DNA from: Ectobius pallidus
Lineage: Eukaryota; Arthropoda; Insecta; Blattodea; Ectobiidae
Assembly (NCBI GenBank): GCA_964059195.1
Contig: CAXKWD010000005.1
Span: 90,099,882-90,163,881, forward strand
DNA: 64,000 nt
Direction of reading: 5' to 3'
Every line of letters starts with the position of its first letter. The stretch's first letter is position 1. The translations under genes were made by a program, and so were the position numbers. A model generated the notes under the pieces. That model had not been told where the DNA came from and did not search any database. It saw only the letters and a list, made by a program, of their open reading frames with translations. This document shows, piece after piece, positions 35,298-46,977 of this stretch.

Positions 35298-37571
35298 TGT
35301 AACGCTGTGGATTTGAACTCACGCTAAATATGCGGAAGAGTAGTGAAACCGCGAAACATGTGATGAACTTTGAATGTATTTGCAGGGTTACGAAACACGG
35401 GAAAAATGTATTGTAAACTGTTACGTCATCAGAAGTATAAACTGTTACGATCATTTGGTGAACTCACTCTCTGGTCAGGAATAAACTGTTATGCGTTTGC
35501 ACACGCGCAAGACTTTGAATTTTTCGTTTGCTTCGATGACCGTTAGAGAAGAGTGAGGGAGAAGATGCAGTCTAGAAGAGACAGTTGAACTTGGGAAGTG
35601 AGAGTTCGAAACCGGAAGAGTAGTAGGTGTATTGGGGATGCCTTAGCCCGCAAGTTGAAAAGTGGCAGTTCTTAGAAGACAGATCGGAGTTAGAATTTGA
35701 CGGAAGAGAGTTGTATCGGTGGGTTTCCTACTGGGGGATCCCTTAGCCCGCAAGACAGTTGAGAAGAGTCAGTTAGCGAGTTGGTAATTAGACAGATAGC
35801 CTACCAGTTAGCAGTTGAAGAAGACAGTTCGAAAAGAGAGTTGTAGTTGGGTGAGCGACGGGCTCCACACTGCGGGGATGCCCTGGCCCGCAAAAGTGCA
35901 GTCTTTGAAGTAGTCTGTTGAACAGTTACGAGTTGGCAATTCGCAAGACAGTTTCAACTTGGAAGTTGGACGACGGAAGTAGTAATGAGAAAACTTATGT
36001 ATCCAGGTTTGCAGCCAACAGAGTATGGCTGAGTGAAAATACCAATTTGATATCTAAATATGGAGAGTCGTGCTGAGACGTTTGAACAGTTCTTACACAT
36101 CTTGGTTGGAACCAAGGTATAATCGAGGTTTGGAAGGAAAGATTGTCTGCTAGGTCAACCATCGTTGAAGAATGAAGAACGAGATTGGTACGCAAACAAG
36201 GTCAAGAATATCGGGTGTTTCAGGAGAAGAGAAGTCAAAGAGTTGAGCATGAGAACCTACACCCTGTGCTAATCTACGAAAGACACTTCTAAATGATAAG
36301 TACCCACTAGTGGACTTGTTTTTATGTACACTTAATTGTTTGAGTAATCAGAGTTCAGATTAGGGCTAAAGCCAATAAGCGTACCTTAAAAGAGTGAAGC
36401 TGGTAAAATTGTTTGTCTATGTAGAGAGAATTTGATAAAATTCAAATGAGATAATGAGAATAGTTAACCAGTTTATGAAGACCATAAAGATAGTTGGTGT
36501 AAGGATAGGAAGTAATTCTGGAACGAATACGGTTAAGTATAAGGATTGTACCCTAGTTAGGTTAAAGAATAATATATGGTAGAAGTTCTTGTTGTAAAGA
36601 AGAATGGTTGTTTGTCGAGTAAACGCCATATAGTAACTTATATAAAAGGAAATTTTCTAGAAGAATGAGGTAGAAAGAAAGAAAAAGAGGAAAGAAACTG
36701 ATGTAAAGGAAAAGAAAGCGTTCAAATAAAATTGGGTGAAGTAGATTAGATGCCAAGTAGGCATACAATAATGAATTTAAAAGTTGTTAGAAAGAAAGCG
36801 GTTTAGGCACGGTGGTGCTGAGCTAATAAAACTGTACTTAGGAGCCGATGTGGGCTATGTAGGTATGAAGGTTAAGTGTGGGCTAGGTAGGGCTAGAAGT
36901 TAGGAGGAATATATGGTATTTGGAGGGAAAAGTTAAGTAAAGGAAAGTTCGGAAATAGCAAAATGCCGATAAAAGCTAATTGGTTGAGCAAGTGATTTAA
37001 CAGCACCAATGTGCCTGGGAAGGATATTAGATTAGCTTGTAAGAACTTTTAATGAATTATAAATGTAGTTTATGGGTAAGAGGACTGCGGTTTAAACTAT
37101 TTCACTAATGGAAGAACTTTCTGTATAATGAAATTATTGTGGTATATTGAATATGCTTTAACAGTGAATATGATTATGTGAGATAATTTTGTCCAATAAG
37201 TGAATAGCCTATGTTATTTTGAGAATATAGTGTGAGACATTCACAGCTGAAAGGAATACACTCTGACCTCTTTATTGTATAATGGACTAAGTGAAATGTA
37301 ACCCCTAGAATCCTACCGCCTCCATTGAGCGAAGCCGGAGCATTGTGTATTAAACATTAGTTACCATAAGAATTCCGTGTATTGTTAAGTGGAGGTGGCG
37401 CCCTTTTATAAATTGTCCTCCGCTGTATTAAAGGATAGAAATAACTTATGGAATTGCCTGAAGTGAACAGGTGTAGTCTGGAATGTTGTTTATATGAGAG
37501 TAACAGGTGCATAGAGGACCTGTTGTGAGTTTCTAAGGAATTCCTATATGCTTACCAGTGTTTACATCACA
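35298..37571. mobile_element. 2,274-bp TG...CA insertion (solo LTR or gutted LTR element)
   Basis: The insert interrupts a Helitron hairpin: left flank GGCT (35294-35297), right flank GTCT (37572-37575), consistent with a 4-bp duplication carrying one mismatch. It begins TGTAACGCTG and ends TTACATCACA, the TG...CA ends of an LTR. I found no copy of its start near its end, so it looks like one long LTR rather than a two-LTR element. It is purine-rich and has no coding potential. A TTAGCCCGCAAG-type motif recurs three times (near 35640, 35744 and 35882). Confidence 0.55.
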
Positions 37572-37712
37572 GTCTTCGCCCGCGATGATTTACTCAACTG
37601 CTAGATATTTTGTTTAAATCATTTGTTTAGCAAAAGAATTAAAACGTTACATTTATTTGCACGGACATCGCTTTTACATAAATTGCAATAATTATATAAT
37701 TTTTATTCTTAA

Positions 37713-38320
37713 CTAGCTTAAAAGGCCCGGCGTCGCTCGTGTTTTAAATTTGGAAATTCGTAAATAACTTATAGATCCTTACATAGGTATTTAGAATTTG
37801 AAATGGGGAAGAACAACTTATCACACTGAAAATTCCCTAATTAATGAAACAACTATAAATCCGGCTTTGAAGTGAATTCCAAGATTAGAAAGCGCAGCAT
37901 GGGAAAAATAATCTCAGATTCGAGTGCCCTGGCCCAGAAAACCCCTGCATAGTGAGTGTCGACTAAATCGAACAATGTTTACGAATTGAGACCTATATTC
38001 ACTATCCCTCTTCCATCTAGGTTGATAATTTCAGATATCTGCGTGTCTTGACATTATAAACAAATGAATCGACAAGGTATGACAAAAATAGACAAAGCCA
38101 ACTACAACTGATATGACAACTGAAAAGTATTACTGAGAATCGTTGCTTCAAAAGCGCAAAAAAATGCACGTCTTCCCGTTTTTCACTCATAACTCACGAA
38201 CGAAAGCTAAAATTAAAAATGTACTATGCCAGAAACCTTCGCGGGTGTGGCGATCGGATGAATGGTGTAGTAATGCATAAAGGACAGACACGCATACATT
38301 CGTTTTTATATATAGATAGA
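37713..38320 (-). mobile_element. Helitron-like element, complete ends
   Basis: Flanked by A (37712) and T (38321). Read on the minus strand it starts TCTATCTATATATAAAAACG and ends with a decayed GC hairpin, then CTTTTAAG-CTAG. Internal blocks (CTCAGATTCGAG, CCCAGAAAACCCCTG, ATTGACAAAAATAG-like) match the 7181-11336 units, so the families are related. Confidence 0.75.
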
Positions 38321-38499
38321 TTATATTGTTTAACGTTAAAAGTATAGGTAATTAAATGAACAAAACAAATCTTATGCTGCCATATGGGCATACAAATTCG
38401 AAATGAAACGATTAAAATGAACCATAGATTCATAAACCTTACCCAAATCATACATTTTGTATATAAACAATTTTATTATAACAATTAATTTTTAATTAA

Positions 38500-38976
38500 A
38501 AAAACTAAATCCCTGGGTTCGAGGTGCATTTCACAAAGTGCGCCACCTAGGGGGAAAAAAGACATCCGATTAGAGTCCCCTAGCCCAAAAAAAGACCCAT
38601 AGTGAGATTCGTCCAAATCTTTCAATATTTTCCCCTTCAGATGTGCATTCATGATCCTCTTCTATCCACCTATGTAAAAAAATCAGAACTCTGCGAATCG
38701 TAAACAAATGAATCAAGATAGCAACAGAGCAAGGCCATCTTGAATTAATTTCACAGGTGAATACTGTCTTGCTAATAGGAGCATTTTCCACAACAATCGA
38801 ATTGCTCATGTGTTTCTTATGGAAGGTATTTTGTCTCCTCAAAGAATTGGATTTTTGGCATTTAAATTAATAAAAATTCCAAGTCTCTACCTATTATAGT
38901 TTATATGTTATTTTCTACATTGATCCTCTGTCAGTCTGTCAATCAATCAGGACAAAGCCTCTTATATAGATAGAGA
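38500..38976 (-). mobile_element. Helitron-like fragment (5' part)
   Basis: Right terminus CTTATATAGATAGAGA followed by host T is the 5' end of the same family as 53070-53919. It shares GGACAAAGCC and AAATTCCAAGTCTCTACCT blocks. The 3' hairpin is missing. It ends only about 50 bases before the exon at 39026. Confidence 0.6.
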
Positions 38977-39025
38977 TTTTAAATAGATGAGGAAAATTCT
39001 TCAAAATTACAAATTATTGTTTCAG

Positions 39026-39927
39026 GTATAGATGCTCAAAGTGAAACTGTATCATCAGTTTTGGACACAAGCACAACAAATGACATTCCTTCAACACCCC
39101 ACCAAGTACTATCTAGCACTGAAGATGGAACTGAAGGAACCACCACAGACTATAATGCTACCACATTCCCACTGGTGTTAGAGCCACACAGGCATATACC
39201 CATCATATATAATTTAACTATTACTTTAAATAAAAGAAAGCCATTAGGCCCAATAAGAAGAATCATTCGTCGCAGAAGTCAGAAGTTATCTAAACTCTTA
39301 AGTCGTATGAGTGATAGATTAATTAGTTTAGGTCGCTTTCATCCTAAAAATATTGTGAGAAGAAGGCTCAGACTTGTTGCTGAACGATTTGTAAGACATC
39401 ATCCTATAATACGTGGTACTTACCATGTGTTACAATTACCAAGACAGATTATACTTTATTTTCGGCCCAAAATTATACTCAAGAGAGGTCTCTCTAATTT
39501 TCTTAGCTATTTGGCTGATGTAGCTGGCATGCCAGAGAGAAGACAAAATGAAGGTATCTTAAAAACAATGCTCCATAGGGTATCACGATTTTTTGCACGC
39601 ATTAGATACATTAGACCAAGAAATATACAAAAAAGGGTGATAGGAGTGCCTATAATGTGGAAATTTACCATGGGACCACCTGATAACACATTCTTTCAGG
39701 ACAATAGACCAATAGTACCTGGAACAAATCAGAATCGTCTGGTGACAGGGGATATTATTCTATGTCTAGGGGAAGAAAACAACTGTATTCAGATTCAGTT
39801 TATTCCTGAAGAATCCACTAAACATAGGAGTCTTAACATTAACTTAAAAAACATTGAAACCGTAAATACTAGCAAGGGCGTCCATATGATATTTTCTAGG
39901 GGGGAGCTATCAAGTGTAACATTATAA
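39026..39927 (+). CDS. Terminal exon of unrecognised basic secreted-protein family, gene 2
   Basis: Opens after ATTGTTTCAG in phase 1 (G|GT) and stops at 39925-39927. Joined to 31374-31425 it gives 317 residues. Residues 1-21 are the signal region. Residues 22-60 are Ser/Thr-rich with possible N-glycosylation sites at N61 (NAT) and N80 (NLT). A strongly basic stretch (GPIRRIIRRRSQK, about 92-105) offers possible proprotein-convertase sites. Motifs HPKN (123), RPKI (164) and RPRN (214) are 41 and 50 residues apart, exactly as in the gene at 14031-14977. Shared blocks are VAERF, the (N/S)xLxYL(A/S)D segment, (R/I)GVPI.WK.T.GPPD and GDI.LC...C. Only two Cys lie in the C-terminal region (264, 271). 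The open frame has no defects. There is no known domain, enzyme motif or transmembrane segment after the signal. It is probably a secreted, lineage-specific protein; function unknown. Confidence 0.8.
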
Positions 39928-40318
39928 GTGGGAGTAAATCGTCCATAGCTTGCTTTGTACTTACTATCTGAAGATGAAGTTGGAAGGGTTCGACACTAAT
40001 ATTTGTCTTTAAAGCAAACTGTAAATTTATTTTCTTCTTGCCAAACAAGTCAATCACTTTTTCTTCGAAACCAAGGGACTTTGCCCTTTTCCTGTGGACA
40101 CTAAGAAGGCACAAGCTTGACAGTATCGCTAATAGAACTTCTCAGCCATGTTTTCACTCTACGCAGTGTGCTGAAGGAATGCTCTAAGGTGCAAGTTGTG
40201 GATGGTATGGTTTGGTAGAATATAAGCATTCTCTTTACTGCTGGGTAAAACATAGTTTCTGGAAGCTAGCTTTGTTTTTTCCAAACAATTCTTAGTGACC
40301 AGATGTCACACCATAATC
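39928..40318. other. Probable 3' flank of gene 2
   Basis: No close AATAAA was seen. No other feature is supported. Confidence 0.4.
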
Positions 40319-40326
40319 TGGCTTCT

Positions 40327-40759
40327 CAATGGCATGGTTGAACAGGGTTGGACAGGGTTGAAAGTGCTGGGGTATGGAAACCCCCCAAGAAAGGGGGTCG
40401 GGGGTCCACCCCTTGAAAATTTTTAAATATTGAACGAACGAAAATCACATTTTATGCTATGTTGAACTGAAAAACTAGTTAGCAAATTTGTTTACCATAC
40501 TCTAAGACATGCCAATTTAAACAAGAAATCATTTCCTAAGTTATAATACTTATTACTATTTATAAGAAAAGTTCAATAACACATGAAACCATGGAAATAA
40601 TAGGCCTACTCATTATGTTATGAAAACAAATTAACTGCTGTGTCGTACTTGACTCACCAACAAAACTTGTATAATTTAATAAATATTTCTAAAAATACAA
40701 GTATAAAATTTTAGGTTTTGATTTCTTGGAATCCTGGACCTCCCTTTTCTACACCACTG
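40327..40759. mobile_element. 433-bp hAT MITE
   Basis: Exact 8-bp duplication TGGCTTCT (40319-40326 and 40760-40767). Left end CAATGGCATGG and right end (reverse complement) CAGTGGTGTAG differ only by transitions. The subterminal region is C/G-rich (40378-40412). No coding capacity. Confidence 0.8.
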
Positions 40760-40767
40760 TGGCTTCT

Positions 40768-43024
40768 GCTTCTATGTTGTCGATTTGGTAAAACTAATGC
40801 AAAGTTTTTATATCTGTACTGACTTTGAACTAATTGTCTTAGAAGAAAAACACATGACTATAATTTTTAATAGCCTATACTTTTTTTTCCTTTCTCTGAG
40901 AGCTAGGGGGGGGGCTGCTGCCCCACTGCCCCCAAGCATGGGCATCCATGGATACATTACAACTAGATGTTCCATTAAAAATCTAGAAAGAAAGAAATAG
41001 TGAATATACGGCATGCATATGTTAACCCTTATAGTTAGATAGCCTAATTAGGAAGGTTATTTTGAACATCAGGTTAAATCATATAACTCTAACCCTTAAA
41101 TGATGAGATAGTTTTCTGTTACATAACCTACAGTGCCCTCAAGAAGTCTCTCAACAGTTCTGATTATATTCACCACTCAGACCCATAGGAGGAATGGAAT
41201 ATCAGAGTTGGCCATGAAAATATTGATGTGCATAACATGCAAAAATTTCCTATTGTTGATGTGTTTATGGTGTCTGTTAATTTCAATTGATAATCCATTT
41301 TAATGGATGTGATACAGGATAAAACAGCAGCGAAGAGCAATGGTAAGTAAATTTCCAATTTGCCTTTCGACTAAGAAAATCATGAAAAAAGCCAAGTCAA
41401 ACTGACCGGCCACCTGGAGTGGTAGATTGTGTGTTCTTCTGTGTGAATCTATAATTAAATCTATGATGAGAGGAAACTAATTATAGTTTTCGAAAATAAA
41501 GTAAGGTGAATGAATTTGTGTCATGAAGAAAGTGCTAAACAGTTTCCATGTCTTCTGTAAATAGAAGAGTTTTAACTTTCATGTCATTTTTATTTCTTGC
41601 TTCATAAATAATTGTAACAGAATCAGACACTAGTGCTGCCAACTGAATTCTGCTTCTTTGCAGATTCTCACCTGCACAAGTGCTATGGAGTGATTTTTTG
41701 ATTGCTCAACACCCCCCCCCCCCCAAGAAAAAGATTGTCATATTCAAAAAGATTGTCATATTCAAAAAGACTGTCATATTCCACATATTTTTGTTGAATT
41801 TAATGCCAAAATTATATGAGAATTGGATTTTAATTAAGAGAAACACTAGTACTTAAAGATCAGAAGATATACTACTGATACATAAATTGTTTCATAATGT
41901 TCAATATATGTCCTACTCTATCATCAAAGTAAATGCATATTTACTTACGTATCACTCGTTAGTTTGTTGGCACTAAGACGATCTAATTGAGGAGCTTTTT
42001 TTAAAACTTGATAAATCTCAAAATCATAATTTTACAGAAAAGACGTTTTTTTATTTCTGGAACTGAACTTTTTGTTGCATTAATTTTTTATTCAGCATTA
42101 TAAGTCTTCTCCTTGAGACAATTTGAGGGAGCATTGAATGGTCTAGGGATGAAGAATATTTTCCATGATATTGGGCAGGTAAAAATAAAGGTTTTTCGAA
42201 AGTCGATAAAGCACATAGACCAAAAAAATTTTAAACTTTTTACACTGAACATTAATTTGTTGCTAAATTTAGTTTTATTTGTTTTTAATAATGATTTTTT
42301 ATATATTTTAATTCTATACATTTTTCTTTCATTTTATGCTATGGTAAAATATTGTATTGTGATTAAGTGTACATTAAAAATAAATAAAAAATAATGAACA
42401 TGAACAAAAAAGTACTATAAGCATAATAAAACAACATCAAAATGCTATTTATTGTGTAAAATATCGTTTTCGAGTTTATTTTTATTTTTTCTTTCCTTTG
42501 AAAATGTTATGTTTTAATTGTACATTATACAATAGTGAAAAATAATGAACTTGGACAAAAGTGTTATTACAAAATTAATATATATATACTCTGTATAGTT
42601 ATTAATAGCATAAAATATCATTTTTCATCATTTTCACAGCCGTAATCTTAAAAGCTTGACATCTAAAATACTACAGCTTCCCAGAAGTTCTTACTCAGTC
42701 AAATCTCGTCTTATTTATATATTTCTCGCCACAGTTAATTTAATAGATGCTGACCATTTGTATGAGAAGTTCTCTTGAGGGAGCTGGTTACATTTAAAGG
42801 TAAATCTCAAGGTAATTGCCCCTTTAAAGTCAAGTTTCAGATGTCAAGCTATGAATTTCAAGAAGTCATTCCTGGATGGTATCTAAATAGTTGCAATACT
42901 CATGTGAGAAGTGAGTTTTGCAGACTCAAGGAAAAGTTAGAAGAAATGTGTTGCATAGATTTTTTTTTAATTCAGTTTTATATATACTCCTTTGAGCATT
43001 GAGGCCAAATCAGGAGTATAGGTC
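40768..43024. other. No gene recognised
   Basis: AT-rich spacer. A G-run followed by C-rich sequence (40905-40935) resembles a hAT subterminal block but lacks a recognisable partner end. A poly-C run lies at 41711-41724. About 41215-41345 resembles the SINE body at 43025-43100 (TTTCAA.TGATA... CAGC... ATGGTAAGTAAA). A 75-codon frame at 42775-43002 is not recognised. Confidence 0.45.
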
Positions 43025-43258
43025 GGTAAATTTCAACTGATATTAATTTAAATGATTATGACATAAGATGAAATAGCAGCCATTAGCCATGGTAAGTAAA
43101 CATCTAATCCAGCATTTGCCTATGCAACTGGGGATACTATTTGCCTATGCAACTGGGAACACTATGAAAATACCCTACTTACATAGGCTGGCTACAGCAT
43201 TTGAACCAAGGAACTCCTGAATGCAAGTCTTCGATCAACCATCTCAGTCACTTCACTC
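43025..43258 (-). mobile_element. tRNA-derived SINE, minus strand
   Basis: Read on the minus strand, a tRNA-like head (about 43185-43258) has A-box-like GTGACTGAGATGG and B box GGTTCAAATGC. It is followed by a body with a tandemly doubled GTTGCATAGGCAAAT segment and a terminal block ending near CATCTTATGTC. The head is related to those at 1655-1727 and 17182-17262. Confidence 0.6.
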
Positions 43259-43535
43259 AATAAATGAAATGTGTGTGAGTGATTTACATAATGAGTTTTA
43301 CAGGGCATATCTAATGGGCTCACAGGAAAGACATGGGGTGGAGGGGTCCGTAAAGTTTATGTGACTGAAGAAAAAAAAATTTCTGTTCTATTACATTGTA
43401 TAACATATTCTTAATTTATAATTTGCTAATGCCAGTGCTTCTTTTTTCTGGCATTACGCAGGGGTATGCAAACCCCTTAAAGATTTTTCCAGTTTCATAC
43501 ACTAGAAAATCAATAATTTCCACAATTTTGAAATC

Positions 43536-45256
43536 TATACCCGATCGTATGTTTGGGTTATCTGATCGGTGGGTAGTAAGGTAATTAGCACCGAGATGGG
43601 CACCAATTTATACCCGTTCGTTGGTTAAGGTGGGTGTCGTTGATTTATGTGATTTATTAATAAGATAATGTCCAGCTAGTGCTTACTCAGTTGGTAGAGC
43701 GAGAGTTCTTTTTCTAGGGCCGTGCTCGACGAAGCTAATACAGGATATAAGATTAGGGAATGCTAGGTAGTACAATAATGTCAATTCGTTAGGTACTTGA
43801 ATAATACTATTTGTAAGTTTATTTTGTTCTTAATTTTGTCACTTAGTTTGTAATTATCGTAATATGTCGGGAGGAAGAATACAGTTACTTTATATAATGT
43901 CTTTATCTATTTACTTCGTCGTCGCCAAAATCACTTTAGGTTATTTATTATTCTTACAACATCTGCACGTTTTATCGCAGGAATTTTACGTTATTTATCT
44001 TATGGCGGTATATATTCTTTTCACTTCCCAATACAAAATAATATATATTATCTTTTCTTATTACGTTATATAAATTTTTATCCTCAACCGTATTACTTGA
44101 AAAGTCGGTATATACTATTTCACTGTCTAAAAGTCAATATTTCTAACTCCTGTTTCGTCTACAAAAATAACGTCCGTGTCCTCTCGATCAGTGTCTTCAA
44201 GTCCGCGTTCGTTGCTCATGTTCCTGTTAATATGTTTCTGTGTTAAAATATTCTTGCATTTTCATTGGTTCTGTCAGTTAGCTTTGTCTCTTATGATTGG
44301 GGATTAGCAAAGTCTTCTGCTATGGTTTAAAATATTTGTCGTTAAAGTGGAATGAGATTTGGGGAGAAACACATACGTCAACGTCAAGCCGAGTGGTGGC
44401 GTCAATGGTCTTTCCAGACAGAAGAGTACCGCCTACAATGCATTGTATGCCTCTATTTAGTTTAATAATTCATAAAGTATTTGTCACTATTGTCTGTAAT
44501 AAGTGTAGTTGTATAGCTTTCTTGATTACGCGTTGAATGATGTCATTTTCTAGGTTGTCGTGTTAATAATTAATCGTATGATTAATTATTTGTAATTGCC
44601 GGTAATGTCTTTTAATTCAGATGGTCGTGTTACATATGAAATTGTCCGTGTAAATGTCCTCTGTCTTGTCATGTAATTTGTTTTATGGTCCTTGTAATAG
44701 TCTAGGCGTAATGGTAGTTTTTAGTAGTCGATAATGTTGCGGGAAGTTCAAATATTGTCCGAGGAATGTATTTTCTTGTATTTAATTCCTTATTTTATAT
44801 AAGCCTATATGAACTGATCTGCTACAAATGTCCGAACGTAACAATTATTAAAATTATGAAATTATTGGTATTTGGAAAACAGCTGTAGCGGTCAGTAGCC
44901 GATGAATGGACGTCAGCTGACTGTAGGTCGCAGGCTGAAGAGGGGTGTTGCTCTCTTGTAGATTGGGGGGTGGGGGTGTAGATTTTCAGTTGAGTGGAGG
45001 GTTTATGGTGAATGTTGATGGTGAATGTTGATGTTGCTGGTAATCCACATGGTCCACGTACACTATAGCTAATTATTGCGAAGAAGTTTATTATAATGTC
45101 ACACAAGATTTGTCGTGGCGTAAAGAAATTTAATTTATTGTCAATAAATTTCGTCTATCCCCCGCGTCGTTTCAAAAAAATTTTCGATGTTTGTTGGTTT
45201 AAGTCCTATATCTTATATCGCTTCGAAAATCCTGCCACACGAGCTGGGAGCCAATT
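43536..45256. repeat. 1,721-bp tandem unit 1
   Basis: First full unit of a head-to-tail array. It starts TATACCCGATCGTATG; CAATTTATACCCG recurs 75 bp into the unit. It differs from all others at two positions in the 69-codon frame (CATCTGCACG and TTTTACGTTA). A tRNA A-box-like TTACTCAGTTGGTAGAGCG lies at about 43683-43701, without a B box. Confidence 0.95.
43864..44073 (+). CDS. 69-codon hydrophobic ORF repeated in every array unit
   Basis: ATG-started frame with two long hydrophobic runs (about residues 7-30 and 40-69), so it could encode a two-helix membrane peptide. The same frame occurs at 45585-45794, 47306-47515, 49027-49236, 50748-50957 and 52468-52677 with one or two substitutions (Gln/Arg at residue 32, Val/Ile at 43). 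Conservation mostly reflects the near-identity of the whole unit, so it is weak evidence for coding. I do not recognise the peptide, and chance is the likelier explanation. Confidence 0.2.
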   Translation: MSGGRIQLLYIMSLSIYFVVAKITLGYLLFLQHLHVLSQEFYVIYLMAVYILFTSQYKIIYIIFSYYVI

Positions 45257-46977
45257 TATACCCGATCGTATGTTTGGGTTATCTGATCGGTGGGTAGTAA
45301 GGTAATTAGCACCGAGATGGGCACCAATTTATACCCGTTCGTTGGTTAAGGTGGGTGTCGTTGATTTATGTGATTTATTAATAAGATAATGTCCAGCTAG
45401 TGCTTACTCAGTTGGTAGAGCGAGAGTTCTTTTTCTAGGGCCGTGCTCGACGAAGCTAATACAGGATATAAGATTAGGGAATGCTAGGTAGTACAATAAT
45501 GTCAATTCGTTAGGTACTTGAATAATACTATTTGTAAGTTTATTTTGTTCTTAATTTTGTCACTTAGTTTGTAATTATCGTAATATGTCGGGAGGAAGAA
45601 TACAGTTACTTTATATAATGTCTTTATCTATTTACTTCGTCGTCGCCAAAATCACTTTAGGTTATTTATTATTCTTACAACATCTACACGTTTTATCGCA
45701 GGAATTTTACATTATTTATCTTATGGCGGTATATATTCTTTTCACTTCCCAATACAAAATAATATATATTATCTTTTCTTATTACGTTATATAAATTTTT
45801 ATCCTCAACCGTATTACTTGAAAAGTCGGTATATACTATTTCACTGTCTAAAAGTCAATATTTCTAACTCCTGTTTCGTCTACAAAAATAACGTCCGTGT
45901 CCTCTCGATCAGTGTCTTCAAGTCCGCGTTCGTTGCTCATGTTCCTGTTAATATGTTTCTGTGTTAAAATATTCTTGCATTTTCATTGGTTCTGTCAGTT
46001 AGCTTTGTCTCTTATGATTGGGGATTAGCAAAGTCTTCTGCTATGGTTTAAAATATTTGTCGTTAAAGTGGAATGAGATTTGGGGAGAAACACATACGTC
46101 AACGTCAAGCCGAGTGGTGGCGTCAATGGTCTTTCCAGACAGAAGAGTACCGCCTACAATGCATTGTATGCCTCTATTTAGTTTAATAATTCATAAAGTA
46201 TTTGTCACTATTGTCTGTAATAAGTGTAGTTGTATAGCTTTCTTGATTACGCGTTGAATGATGTCATTTTCTAGGTTGTCGTGTTAATAATTAATCGTAT
46301 GATTAATTATTTGTAATTGCCGGTAATGTCTTTTAATTCAGATGGTCGTGTTACATATGAAATTGTCCGTGTAAATGTCCTCTGTCTTGTCATGTAATTT
46401 GTTTTATGGTCCTTGTAATAGTCTAGGCGTAATGGTAGTTTTTAGTAGTCGATAATGTTGCGGGAAGTTCAAATATTGTCCGAGGAATGTATTTTCTTGT
46501 ATTTAATTCCTTATTTTATATAAGCCTATATGAACTGATCTGCTACAAATGTCCGAACGTAACAATTATTAAAATTATGAAATTATTGGTATTTGGAAAA
46601 CAGCTGTAGCGGTCAGTAGCCGATGAATGGACGTCAGCTGACTGTAGGTCGCAGGCTGAAGAGGGGTGTTGCTCTCTTGTAGATTGGGGGGTGGGGGTGT
46701 AGATTTTCAGTTGAGTGGAGGGTTTATGGTGAATGTTGATGGTGAATGTTGATGTTGCTGGTAATCCACATGGTCCACGTACACTATAGCTAATTATTGC
46801 GAAGAAGTTTATTATAATGTCACACAAGATTTGTCGTGGCGTAAAGAAATTTAATTTATTGTCAATAAATTTCGTCTATCCCCCGCGTCGTTTCAAAAAA
46901 ATTTTCGATGTTTGTTGGTTTAAGTCCTATATCTTATATCGCTTCGAAAATCCTGCCACACGAGCTGGGAGCCAATT
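45257..46977. repeat. 1,721-bp tandem unit 2
   Basis: Full unit; appears to carry the consensus base at every variable position I noticed. Confidence 0.95.

Noticed and set aside
40905..40960. Another hAT end at a G-run/C-run block
   Set aside because: Composition resembles hAT subterminal blocks, but no partner terminus or 8-bp duplication could be found.
43680..43740. A tRNA gene in each array unit (TTACTCAGTTGGTAGAGCG)
   Set aside because: Only an A-box-like stretch is present. There is no B box, and the acceptor and T arms cannot be formed.
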